Positions 15,865-23,949 of a DNA stretch of 57,947 nt are shown one piece after another; positions within the stretch are counted from its first letter, which is position 1, and every line of letters begins with the position of its first letter. The DNA comes from Pseudomonadota bacterium. Lineage in GTDB: Bacteria > Pseudomonadota > Gammaproteobacteria > Steroidobacterales > Steroidobacteraceae. The stretch lies in the NCBI GenBank assembly GCA_025356075.1, contig JANXUT010000006.1, positions 1 through 57,947 of the forward strand. The letters are read 5' to 3'. The notes under the pieces were generated by a model. That model did not search any database. It was given only the letters and a program-made list of their open reading frames with translations, and was not told the origin of the DNA. A program made the position numbers and the translations under genes.

Positions 15865-17472
15865 CTAGGGCGCGGCCCCGCCACGATCGGGCGAGGCCTC
15901 GAACTGCCGGAAGAAGCTTTTCTGGTGCCAGCTCGGCCGGCGGGGATCGTTGGCGACCTCTATCGTGAGCGCCAGCATGATGTCCTCGAACTTGCCGGCG
16001 GCAGCGAGGTCAACCGGCTGGTTCGTGTCATCCGAGGGGGCGTGGTAGCGCTCGGTGCGCCAGGTAGCCAGGATCTTGTCCTCCGGCGACCCGGGTACGG
16101 CGCCGACGGCGAGCATCAACGACGGGACCCCGACTCGGATGAAGCTGTACTGATCGCTGCGGATGAAGATGTTGCGAAGCGGTTCGGGGTCCGGACGCAC
16201 CTTGACGCTGCCGCCCGCGACTATCCGCCGCAGTCGGTCGCCGAGATCGGATTCGGCAAGTCCGTACGCCGTCAGCACGGTGAGCGGAACGATCGGGAGA
16301 AACTGGTCGGTGTTGATGTCGGCCACCATCGATCCGGCCGGAACGGTGGGGCGCGCCGCGAAGTAGCGCGAGCCGAGCAGGCCCTTTTCCTCTGCCGTGA
16401 CCCAGACAAAGAGTACCGATCGCTTCAACGGCCGCGGCCGCTTCGCGATCGCTCGCGCTAGGTCGAGCAGCAGCGCACTTCCCGAGGCATTGTCCATCGC
16501 GCCGTTGTTGATTCGGTCGCCGTTGATCGGCTCGCCGATGCCGAGATGGTCGATGTGCGCAGACAACACGACGTACTGATCGCGCAACGCCGGGTCGTGC
16601 CCCCGGATCGTCGCAACGACGTTGGTCGAGTCGGCGTCAGTGACGGTCAGGCGCGACTTCAGGCGGGCGGAGAGCGGCAGCGCAAATCGAGGCATCGGCC
16701 GCCGATCCTTGCCGAGTGCCGCGATCTCGGCAAACGTGTGGCCCGTGCCGCGAAACAGCTGTTCGGCGTACGCCGGATTGAAGATCGCGCTTAGCCTGGC
16801 GCCGTCAGTCTCGTTGAACTCGTTCGCGGCCAGGTACATGCTCGGCCGGGACCGATTGATCGCAATGCGTGGCCAGGGAATGTCCATCGACGCGGGGTTC
16901 GGTAAAACGATCGCACCGACCGCCCCGGCCGCCTTCAGCGCCCGAAAGCGCACCGCCGTCGACTGGGAGTGTGCAGCGAGGGCGGTCGATATGGTTGACG
17001 GCGACCCGGAGATGTAGACGGCAATCTTTCCCCTGAGGTCGAGACCCGCAAAGTCGTCGTAATGCATCGACGGAACACAGAGTCCGTAGCCGACGAACAC
17101 GAGCGGAGCCTCGAGCTCGGGCGCGAGGTCGACCCGCGCGCTCAACACGAACTGCTCGCCAATCGTGAGCGCCTCGACCTGACCGTCGCGGACTAGCGCA
17201 AGGGAACTGTCCCGCTCGACGATCTCGCGCGAGCGGAGTTTCACCGGCTGGAAGTACCCGTCGGATCCTGCCGGCTCCGCCCCAATCAGCTTGAGCTGCG
17301 AGACAAGGTATTCCTGCGCCTGCCGTTCCCCGCGACTGCCGGTCTCGCGGCCTTCGAACCGGTCGTCGGCGAGCACCTTCACGGTCTCCCACCAGTTGAC
17401 GCCGTCAAAGCGCTCCGCGCCCTGCGTCGCGACGGCCATGAGTATCATCACGAGTCCGGTCAACGCTCGCAT
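15865..17472 (-). CDS. Secreted M28-family aminopeptidase with PA domain
   Basis: Zinc-dependent exopeptidase of 535 residues. I choose the ATG at 17472, which has a G-rich Shine-Dalgarno six bases upstream and begins directly with a signal peptide (MRALTGLVMILMAVATQGAE). A PA domain covers about 120-260. The M28 metal site is complete: SAHIDHLG (His, Asp), GAMDNASG (Asp), TAEEKGLLGS (catalytic Glu plus ligand Glu), ADINTDQF (Asp) and YHAPSDDT (His). It leads the two-gene peptidase operon and is divergent from the M20-like gene. Confidence 0.93.
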   Translation of the reverse strand: MRALTGLVMILMAVATQGAERFDGVNWWETVKVLADDRFEGRETGSRGERQAQEYLVSQLKLIGAEPAGSDGYFQPVKLRSREIVERDSSLALVRDGQVEALTIGEQFVLSARVDLAPELEAPLVFVGYGLCVPSMHYDDFAGLDLRGKIAVYISGSPSTISTALAAHSQSTAVRFRALKAAGAVGAIVLPNPASMDIPWPRIAINRSRPSMYLAANEFNETDGARLSAIFNPAYAEQLFRGTGHTFAEIAALGKDRRPMPRFALPLSARLKSRLTVTDADSTNVVATIRGHDPALRDQYVVLSAHIDHLGIGEPINGDRINNGAMDNASGSALLLDLARAIAKRPRPLKRSVLFVWVTAEEKGLLGSRYFAARPTVPAGSMVADINTDQFLPIVPLTVLTAYGLAESDLGDRLRRIVAGGSVKVRPDPEPLRNIFIRSDQYSFIRVGVPSLMLAVGAVPGSPEDKILATWRTERYHAPSDDTNQPVDLAAAGKFEDIMLALTIEVANDPRRPSWHQKSFFRQFEASPDRGGAAP

Positions 17473-17667
17473 GGAATTCCCCCCGGGAAGCATGTTGTTC
17501 TAGGGGCGTCGCGCGCTCGAGTACCAACGGCGTCGCATTGCAACCGCCCCGGATACTATAGCGTGGCGCCCGGCCGCGGTGACGGCGGTGGCCGGGCGGG
17601 CCGTGCCGCGGGCGAAGGTAGTATTCTTCAGCGCTGGCACCACCTGCACATGGATAGAGGGATACCC
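17473..17667. other. Divergent promoter region between peptidase genes
   Basis: A 195-base gap that must hold promoters for both the leftward M28 pair and the rightward M20-like gene. A TACTAT sequence near 17555 is a possible -10 box, but I see no matching -35 box or clear operator. Confidence 0.3.
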
Positions 17668-19200
17668 ATGCCTGATGCGATCTTGCGGAGCCTGAGCCGG
17701 CGCGGATTCGTGCAGGGCTCGGTAGTGGTTGCGGCCATCGCCTCCTTGCCCGTCTCCGTGCGGGCAGCGATGTCCGGCAAAGGCGCCGACAAGGCCGCCG
17801 TGCTCGCGGAAATCCCGAAGATGCACGCGGCCAACATCAAGCGACTGCAGGACTGGATCGCGCTGCCGTCGATCGCCGCCGAGAACCGCAACTTCCCGCA
17901 AGGCCCGGAATACATGGCCCAGCTCGCGCGCGACGCCGGATTCACCGGCGTGAGGATCCTGCCCACCTCGGGGAAACCGGGCGTATTCGGCAAGCTCGAC
18001 GCCGGGGCGCGCACGACGATGGCGATCTACTTCATGTACGACGTGAAGCAGTTCGTGCCGGAGGAGTGGAGCTCGCCGCCGCTCGAAGGCCGGCTGGTCG
18101 AAAAGGAGGGGCTCGGGACCGTCTGCATGGGGCGCGGCGCCGTCAACCAGAAGGGTCCGCAGAACTCGTTCCTGGGCGCGTTGATGGCGTTCAAGGCGGC
18201 CGGCAAGAAATTGCCCGTCAATCTCGTGCTGGTCTGCGAGGGGGAGGAAGAAATCGGCTCGCCGCATTTCGGCGAGGTCGTCATGCACCCGGACGTGCTC
18301 GCCGAGCTTAAGAAGTGCGTCGGCGTGTTCATGCCGGACGCACGGCAGGATCGCGACGGTGGTGTCCAGGTCAGCCTCGGCGGGAAAGGCGTCGTCGAAC
18401 TCGAACTCGTGTCGAGCGGGGAGAAGTGGGGAAGAGGGCCGATGCATGACGTCCACTCGAGCCTCGAGGCGGAGGTGGACTCGCCGACCTGGCACCTCGT
18501 GCAGGCGCTCAATACGCTCGTCGAGAAGGACGGCCATACACCGGCAGTCGAGGGGTTCTTCGAGAAGGCGAAGCCGCTGACCGCGATCCAGAAGCAGATG
18601 ATCGAGGAGCGTGCGTCGAAGACCTCGGAGGCAACCGTCAAGAAGGTGCTCGGCGTCGAGCACTGGGTACACGACGCGAAGTGGGTCGACGCGCTGACGC
18701 TGCTGGAATCAAAGCCCACGATAAACATCGAGGGGCTGGTGGCGGGCTATACGGGCCCTGGCGGCAAGACCGTTCTGCCGCATCGCGCGGTTGCCAAGAT
18801 CGACATGCGGCTCGTTCCCGACATGACCGCCGCGGATACGCTTGCCAAGCTCAAGGCCCATCTGGAGAAGCACGGTTTCGGCGACATCGAAGTGAACATG
18901 AGCGGCGGCTACGACCCGACGCAGACAGACATGGACAGCAAGCTCATCAAGACGCAGCTCGCGACGTACAGGCAACTCGGCGCTGAACCGCAGCTTTGGC
19001 CTCGCTCGGCCGGCTCGTGGCCGGGCTATGTGTTCACCAACGCGCCGCTCAGCCTGCCTGCCGGCCACTTCGGCATGGGCCACGGGACGGGCGCCCACGC
19101 GCCGGATGAGTACTACCTGATCGAATCGACCAACCCGAAGGTACAGGGACTCGACGGGGCGATCGGCTCGTTCGTGGAGTACCTGTACGCGATCGCCTAG
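17668..19200 (+). CDS. Tat-exported M20-family hydrolase with altered metal ligands
   Basis: The 510-residue protein belongs to the M20 dipeptidase/deacylase family and starts at the ATG at 17668, with GAGG seven bases before. It has a Tat signal (SRRGFVQGSVVVAAIASLP). The family's HxD motif reads MYDVK, so the metal-binding His is Met123, and the bridging Asp of GRGADDKG reads Asn160 in GRGAVNQKG. The EGEEEIGS motif (191-198) and the late His in GMGHGTGAHAPDE remain. With two ligand changes, it may bind one metal, act differently or be inactive. It follows the divergent M28 operon and precedes the poly-gamma-glutamate hydrolase-like gene. Confidence 0.85.
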   Translation: MPDAILRSLSRRGFVQGSVVVAAIASLPVSVRAAMSGKGADKAAVLAEIPKMHAANIKRLQDWIALPSIAAENRNFPQGPEYMAQLARDAGFTGVRILPTSGKPGVFGKLDAGARTTMAIYFMYDVKQFVPEEWSSPPLEGRLVEKEGLGTVCMGRGAVNQKGPQNSFLGALMAFKAAGKKLPVNLVLVCEGEEEIGSPHFGEVVMHPDVLAELKKCVGVFMPDARQDRDGGVQVSLGGKGVVELELVSSGEKWGRGPMHDVHSSLEAEVDSPTWHLVQALNTLVEKDGHTPAVEGFFEKAKPLTAIQKQMIEERASKTSEATVKKVLGVEHWVHDAKWVDALTLLESKPTINIEGLVAGYTGPGGKTVLPHRAVAKIDMRLVPDMTAADTLAKLKAHLEKHGFGDIEVNMSGGYDPTQTDMDSKLIKTQLATYRQLGAEPQLWPRSAGSWPGYVFTNAPLSLPAGHFGMGHGTGAHAPDEYYLIESTNPKVQGLDGAIGSFVEYLYAIA

Positions 19201-19238
19201 GCTGCGCCGCTCCGGCTTTTCATTGAATCGGCGCCCGC

Positions 19239-19862
19239 ATGCCGGATAGCCCCGATGCCCGGACGTTCCGCAATTTCGCGGACCTCGCGCGCGCGCACGT
19301 GCGCGGTCGCGACTACGAGATCACCGTCAGGCGCAGGCACGATTCGCCGATCGCGGTCATCGCCCCGCACGGTGGCGAGATCGAGGACGGGACGTCCGAG
19401 ATCGCGACTGCCATTGCTGGCCACGAGCACAACCTCTACCTCTTCGAGGGCGTGCGTGCGTCGCGAAATTACTTTTCGCTGCACCTGACGAGCCACCTGT
19501 TCGACGAGCCGGAGTGCCTTGGGCTAATTTCCGCCTGTGCGACCGTCATCGCGATCCATGGCTGCGCGGGCGCGGAACCGAAGGTGCTGCTCGGTGGGCG
19601 GGACACGGCGCTGCGCGACCGGCTCGCCGGCGCGCTGCTGGCGATGCAGATCGGCGCAGAGACCGGCGGGCACCGGTTCCCCGCGACGCAGGTCACAAAC
19701 ATCTGCAATCGCGGCGCCCGGGAGCAGGGCGTCCAGATCGAGTTGACCGACCCGCTGCGGCGATTCCCCGCCGCGGCAACCGTCGTTGAGGCGACGCGAG
19801 CAGCGCTTGCCCATCCGTTGGAGCCGCGGCGTGAGTCTCCGCGCGTAGCCCGGCCGGCCTAG
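19239..19862 (+). CDS. Poly-gamma-glutamate hydrolase family protein
   Basis: A 207-residue zinc-peptidase-like protein of the phage-type PGA hydrolase family (relatives of Bacillus YmaC). The conserved metal-site segments are visible: IAPHGGEIEDGTSEIA, YFSLHLTSHLFDEPEC and IAIHGCAG. Relatives cut gamma-linked glutamate chains; the substrate here is unknown, and no signal peptide is seen, so it should be cytoplasmic. It starts 38 bases after the M20-like gene and its stop overlaps that of the convergent SLOG-like gene by four bases. Confidence 0.88.
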   Translation: MPDSPDARTFRNFADLARAHVRGRDYEITVRRRHDSPIAVIAPHGGEIEDGTSEIATAIAGHEHNLYLFEGVRASRNYFSLHLTSHLFDEPECLGLISACATVIAIHGCAGAEPKVLLGGRDTALRDRLAGALLAMQIGAETGGHRFPATQVTNICNRGAREQGVQIELTDPLRRFPAAATVVEATRAALAHPLEPRRESPRVARPA

Positions 19863-21595
19863 CGCGCCGCGGGAGGCTCGTGCTCCCGATGGTACCTGTG
19901 GATCGTCCACAGGTAGCTTTCCATCAGCGAATCGCGGCCTAGCTCGACCAGCACGTCGTCGCGGTGAGTTGCCGAGGAGGTTCGCGACAGCTGCAGCTGC
20001 GCGCGGGAGAAATGACTCAGCTGGTTGCGGTACTGCCAGAGGAGCTCGTGCGTCGCCATCTTGTTTTCGTGGAGTTCCCAGACCCCGAGCAGCACGGCGA
20101 GGAAGCCCATGCAGAAAGTCAGCAGATTCTGCAGCGGAATGCCGAGGCGTGCGTCGGCGTGATGCATGTGTTCGCCGAAGACGAACAGTGTGACGATGAC
20201 GAGCAGAATCACCACGAAAAGAGTGTTCCGAAGAAGTTTCAGCCGCTTGCTGCTCTCGGCGAGCCGGGCCACCCGAGAGGCAAAGTATCGATGTTGGGTC
20301 TCGATCCAGGCCGCCTCGACGCGACGCGATCGTGCCGAGTTCGAAGGGCCGGCCGCCGCATCGAACGATCCCAGCGGCTCGACGGACTTCAGGGCGTAGC
20401 CGAGCCAGCCGAAGCCGCGGAACCTGTTTATGCCCGAGAGCGCAAGCACCTCGGCGGCATCCACCCGCCGGCCGACCCCGGCGAGCGTCAGGTAGAACTT
20501 CACGCGCATAGTCTCGGCCAGCGCGCGGTACGTCAGGTGCTTGGCGAACCAGCGCCGGCTTTGCAGCAGGTGGTAGAGACCGAGGCTGGAAAGAAGGATT
20601 GCGAGGTAGGCGAGCAGCACCAATCGCGACTCCGTGAGCTTCTCGTAGATCAGGTATGCAAGCCCCATCGTGAAGGTCATGACACCGAACAGCCCGAACA
20701 AGCGGTTGGAGCGCAACTGGAAATAGACTGCCAGAGTGTCCGCCTTGCCATAGGCGGCGTCGATCGCCTGCAACGCCGCTCGCTCGCCGGCGTCGATGTC
20801 GAGGGCTAGCCCCTCGAGGAGCGAATCGGGAGTGCCGAGCGCCGCGGCCGCGGTCAGCTGCGCGAAATCGCGGTTGTAGTTGTCGAGTTCATGCAGCTGG
20901 TTTTGCAGCTGCGGCGGCATCGACCGCTGCACCTGCAGCAGGTTGTCGCCGATACCGAGGACGAAGCTCGGTTGAACCTTGGAGTCGGGCGACCGGCCGT
21001 CACTGCGCGCGGCTGGGATCCAGAACACGAGGTGGTCGGCTGAATCCATATCGAGCGTCGAGTCGACGAACTCGAGCGCGATCTCCTCCTTGTTCTCCTC
21101 GGTACGAGCGCCAACGTAGCGAAGTACCGTGTCGGCCGTTCCGCCCGGCAGCGGCGAGGACTGGCCGTCCCACACCGCGAGCAACAAGCTGCTGCGTCGG
21201 ATCAGCGTGGCAGTCAGGGTTGCATAGATCGCTGCGGGGCTTGCGCTCGGCTCGGCGACCAGCTCAGTCAGCTGGACTCGTGGATCGCGTAGCACCTCGC
21301 GGAGCACCACGAGCGCGTCCGGGGCAAAGTCCTTCGCGTAGCGTTCAAGGGGCATCGGCAGGACCGCGTCGACCGAGATGCCGAGATCGAGCGCAGTGCG
21401 CGCGACCAAGAGGTCGGCGCCCTCGGCCATCCCGACGACAACCCGTAGTTCAGTGTGGGGCAGAAAGTGCCTGAGCTCCGCGACAAATGTCGCGACGGCG
21501 CCTTGCACACCGGCGAGGCCGTCGACGCTAAGGTCGCGATGACCGGAAACGCCGACGATAAAGGGAGTATTGCGACGAGGGTCCTGGTCACTCAC
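19859..21595 (-). CDS. SLOG-like domain fused to four-helix membrane protein
   Basis: No standard function recognised. Residues about 10-170 resemble the Rossmann-like SLOG fold: FIVGVSGHRDLS near 11-22, GMAEGADLLVA near 55-65, and a SLLLAVWDG strand, matching the GHR and GxAxGAD pattern of nucleotide-binding SLOG proteins. A soluble linker follows, then two hydrophobic helices (LFGLFGVMTFTMGLAYLIY; LVLLAYLAILLSSLGLYHLL), a soluble loop, and two more (LFVVILLVIVTLFVF; LLTFCMGFLAVLLGVWEL). That arrangement recalls SLOG proteins with SLATT-type membrane effectors in nucleotide-signalling defence systems. The start is uncertain: GTG at 21595, or TTG at 21664. No nucleotide synthase gene is adjacent. 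Confidence 0.7.
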   Translation of the reverse strand: MSDQDPRRNTPFIVGVSGHRDLSVDGLAGVQGAVATFVAELRHFLPHTELRVVVGMAEGADLLVARTALDLGISVDAVLPMPLERYAKDFAPDALVVLREVLRDPRVQLTELVAEPSASPAAIYATLTATLIRRSSLLLAVWDGQSSPLPGGTADTVLRYVGARTEENKEEIALEFVDSTLDMDSADHLVFWIPAARSDGRSPDSKVQPSFVLGIGDNLLQVQRSMPPQLQNQLHELDNYNRDFAQLTAAAALGTPDSLLEGLALDIDAGERAALQAIDAAYGKADTLAVYFQLRSNRLFGLFGVMTFTMGLAYLIYEKLTESRLVLLAYLAILLSSLGLYHLLQSRRWFAKHLTYRALAETMRVKFYLTLAGVGRRVDAAEVLALSGINRFRGFGWLGYALKSVEPLGSFDAAAGPSNSARSRRVEAAWIETQHRYFASRVARLAESSKRLKLLRNTLFVVILLVIVTLFVFGEHMHHADARLGIPLQNLLTFCMGFLAVLLGVWELHENKMATHELLWQYRNQLSHFSRAQLQLSRTSSATHRDDVLVELGRDSLMESYLWTIHRYHREHEPPAAR

Positions 21596-21679
21596 GTTTG
21601 CTATGCCGCTCCACCCGCTACGTCGCGAATCGCCATTGTGAAGGCCAAGCGGCTCCGGCCACAACGATTGGTTTGCCGC

Positions 21680-22315
21680 CTATGGAGCCAGGAAGCCGGC
21701 GGCCTTGTGGCTGCCGTCGCAATACGGCTTGTTCTTAGATTGTCCACAGCGGCACATGTAGAGTTCGGTCGCGCGGTTGATCGTGTGGCCCGTGCCCGTC
21801 ACGACCTCGACCGGGCCGCGGAGTTTCAGCGGTCCGTTCGGGGTCGGAGTGACCTCGAGCACGCCACCGCGTCGCTCCAGCGGCATCGAGTCCTTGGGCG
21901 GCGGTTCGCCGGTCGCAGCGAAGGCGGCCGCGGTGTGTGAACCATCGCAGAATGGCTTGCGGTTCGACTGGCCGCAGCGGCAGAGCGTCGCACGCAGCCC
22001 CACGGTCGTGCCGCCGATCGAGAGGGTCGCGTGTACGGCGAGGGGTCCGTTCTCGCGCACGCGCAGCGTGTTCACGAGGGGTGGTGACTCGTCCGGCCCA
22101 CCATCCAGACGGCGAGCCACGATCGCCCCGGAGGGACAGTTGCGGGCGAGCGCCACGACCTCGTCGGGCGTGGCCGCGTCCGGGTGTATCCAGGCGCCTT
22201 CCACGTTCGGCACGAACACATCCGGGCGATCGAGGACGCAATGCCGGGAATGGATGCAGCGCGCTGCATCGAATTCGATCACTGCCTTGCTACCGGGTAC
22301 GATTTCTTTGGCCAT
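21680..22315 (-). CDS. Dual-CDGSH iron-sulfur protein with N-terminal Fer4-like domain
   Basis: A 211-residue electron-transfer or sensor protein. Residues 1-65 resemble the divergent mono-cluster ferredoxin domain (ARCIHSRHCV and ARNCPSGAI hold its Cys residues). Two CDGSH motifs follow, CRCGQSNRKPFCDGSH near 111-126 and CRCGQSKNKPYCDGSH near 188-203, each predicted to bind a 2Fe-2S cluster through three Cys and one His. No signal peptide or membrane segment. The redox partner is unknown. Confidence 0.92.
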   Translation of the reverse strand: MAKEIVPGSKAVIEFDAARCIHSRHCVLDRPDVFVPNVEGAWIHPDAATPDEVVALARNCPSGAIVARRLDGGPDESPPLVNTLRVRENGPLAVHATLSIGGTTVGLRATLCRCGQSNRKPFCDGSHTAAAFAATGEPPPKDSMPLERRGGVLEVTPTPNGPLKLRGPVEVVTGTGHTINRATELYMCRCGQSKNKPYCDGSHKAAGFLAP

Positions 22316-22630
22316 CGACTCGCTCCAGCATGGCGCACGTCAGCGGGGTGCAGGGCTGCAAGCGTAGACCACGCCCACCGCGGAATCGAGTGCACTTGGA
22401 TGGGGCTACCCCGAGCGCCGGTCGCGGCGTCGCCGACATTGCCTGCAGGCCGGGCACAAGACTCGAGTGTTGGGTGGCGCCGCGCGAAGTTCACACTAGA
22501 CTCCCCACGGGAAGCCGGCCCGGCCACCGGGCCAGGCGCGACGGGCCGGGGCTGGGCGAACTTGCCGTCTCGCCCCCGGTCGAAGTATCCCTAGCGGATG
22601 GCGGCAGGCGCGGGCATCAGAGGCGAAGCA
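22316..22630. other. 315-base divergent gap, no gene
   Basis: It separates the leftward CDGSH gene from the rightward cytochrome b561 gene and must hold both promoters. I find no clear -10 or -35 pair, operator or RNA structure. Frames crossing it are shadows of the CDGSH gene. Confidence 0.4.
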
Positions 22631-23203
22631 ATGGCGACAGCAACGACGGTTCCCGGAAGATGGGGCGGCCTATCGCGCCTGTTCCACTGGGGCATGCTCG
22701 GCCTCTTCTTGGTGATCGTTCCACTCGGGCTCTACATGGCGGACCTGCCGCTCAGCAAGCAGAAGCTGAAGCTCTACGCGCTGCACAAATCGATCGGTCT
22801 CACGCTGCTGGCCCTCGCAGCATTGCGCCTGCTCTGGCGGTCGACGCAACGTCGACCGTCGCTGCCGCCGATGCCGGCGTGGCAGGAGCGCGCAGCCTCC
22901 GCCACGCACGTGGCGCTCTACGCGCTGATGTTCCTGGTCCCGCTCGCGGGCTGGCTGTTCAACTCCGCCGCGGGATTTCCGCTGCAGTGGTTCGGGCAGG
23001 TGAACTTGCCAGCGCTCGTCGACGCCAATCCGGCGCTCAAGTCGCTGGCGCGTGAAGCGCACGAACTCGGTGCATGGACGCTGGTTGCGTTCGTGGCGCT
23101 GCACGCGGCGGCCGCCCTGAAGCACCACTTTATAGACCGCGATCGAACGCTTGCCCTGATGACGCCCGGTGTCAAAGCGCCGGGTACCGGAGTCGACCCA
23201 TGA
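22631..23203 (+). CDS. Cytochrome b561 family protein
   Basis: A four-helix, di-haem membrane protein that transfers electrons across or within the cytoplasmic membrane. The start at 22631 has AGAGG seven bases before it and gives 190 residues. Helices and probable haem His: RLFHWGMLGLFLVIVPLGLY, LHKSIGLTLLALAALRLL, ATHVALYALMFLVPLAGWLF and LGAWTLVAFVALHAAAALKH. Its stop overlaps the ATG of the YceI gene (ATGA), so the two are coupled. Such pairs are common, and the YceI partner may carry a polyprenyl quinone-like ligand. Confidence 0.93.
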   Translation: MATATTVPGRWGGLSRLFHWGMLGLFLVIVPLGLYMADLPLSKQKLKLYALHKSIGLTLLALAALRLLWRSTQRRPSLPPMPAWQERAASATHVALYALMFLVPLAGWLFNSAAGFPLQWFGQVNLPALVDANPALKSLAREAHELGAWTLVAFVALHAAAALKHHFIDRDRTLALMTPGVKAPGTGVDP

Positions 23204-23850
23204 ACACCAGACATCCCTCGCCCGCGCTGCTCCTTTTCGTCGGCGTGCTCGGCTTGTCGGCCTGCCCGACGCTCTACGCGGCCGACGCGCCCGCCTACGT
23301 GCCGGTCGCGGCGCAGAGTTCGTTGAGCTTCAGCGGCACGCAGCAGGGCGAAAGGTTCACCGGGGTGTTCCGCGATTTTGACGCCCGCATCGCCTATGCC
23401 CCCGACCAGCTGCCAGGCAGTCACATCGACGTGACGATTCGCCTCAAATCGCTCGACTCCAAGAGTCAGGACCGGGACAGCGCGCTTGCGGGAGCCGACT
23501 GGTTCGATTTTGCAAAATTCCCGACCGCGACCTTCCACGCCGCGACCATTCGCATCTCGTCCGCCGGGCCGGTCGGCGACGCGGACCTGACGATCAAGGG
23601 CAAGACGAAGCGGATTAGCTTCCCGTTCACCTGGAAGAATGATTCCGGCAAGAACGTGCTCGATGCGCGCGTGACGCTCGACCGACTCGACTTCGGCGTC
23701 GGGGCCGGGGAATGGGCGGACGAGAGTGTTGCCGGGCGCAAGGTGGACGTCGTCGTGCATCTCGTGCTCGCATCCGCCCCGGCGGCGGCTGCCCCGGCAG
23801 CGACGGCCGGCAAGCCGGCCGCAGCCCCGGCCGCGGCGCCGAAACACTAG
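23200..23850 (+). CDS. YceI family periplasmic lipid-binding protein
   Basis: A 216-residue protein with a signal peptide (ALLLFVGVLGLSACPTLYAAD; the Cys could be lipidated but lacks a good lipobox). The YceI lipocalin-like barrel follows: AQSSLSFSGTQQGERFTGVF, DFDARIAYAPD, SHIDVTI and GNLTIKGKTK-like strand ADLTIKGKTKRISFPF. Relatives bind long isoprenoids. The last 25 residues are a low-complexity Ala-Pro tail. It is translationally coupled to the b561 gene. Confidence 0.92.
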   Translation: MNTRHPSPALLLFVGVLGLSACPTLYAADAPAYVPVAAQSSLSFSGTQQGERFTGVFRDFDARIAYAPDQLPGSHIDVTIRLKSLDSKSQDRDSALAGADWFDFAKFPTATFHAATIRISSAGPVGDADLTIKGKTKRISFPFTWKNDSGKNVLDARVTLDRLDFGVGAGEWADESVAGRKVDVVVHLVLASAPAAAAPAATAGKPAAAPAAAPKH

Positions 23851-23949
23851 CGCTGCCCGGCCGACTCTCCTAAAGACCGTTCCTTCGCCGCCGACTCTCC
23901 GGTAGCCGGGCATGCGCCCGGCGAGACCGGGTTGCATTGGTGGAGGAGC

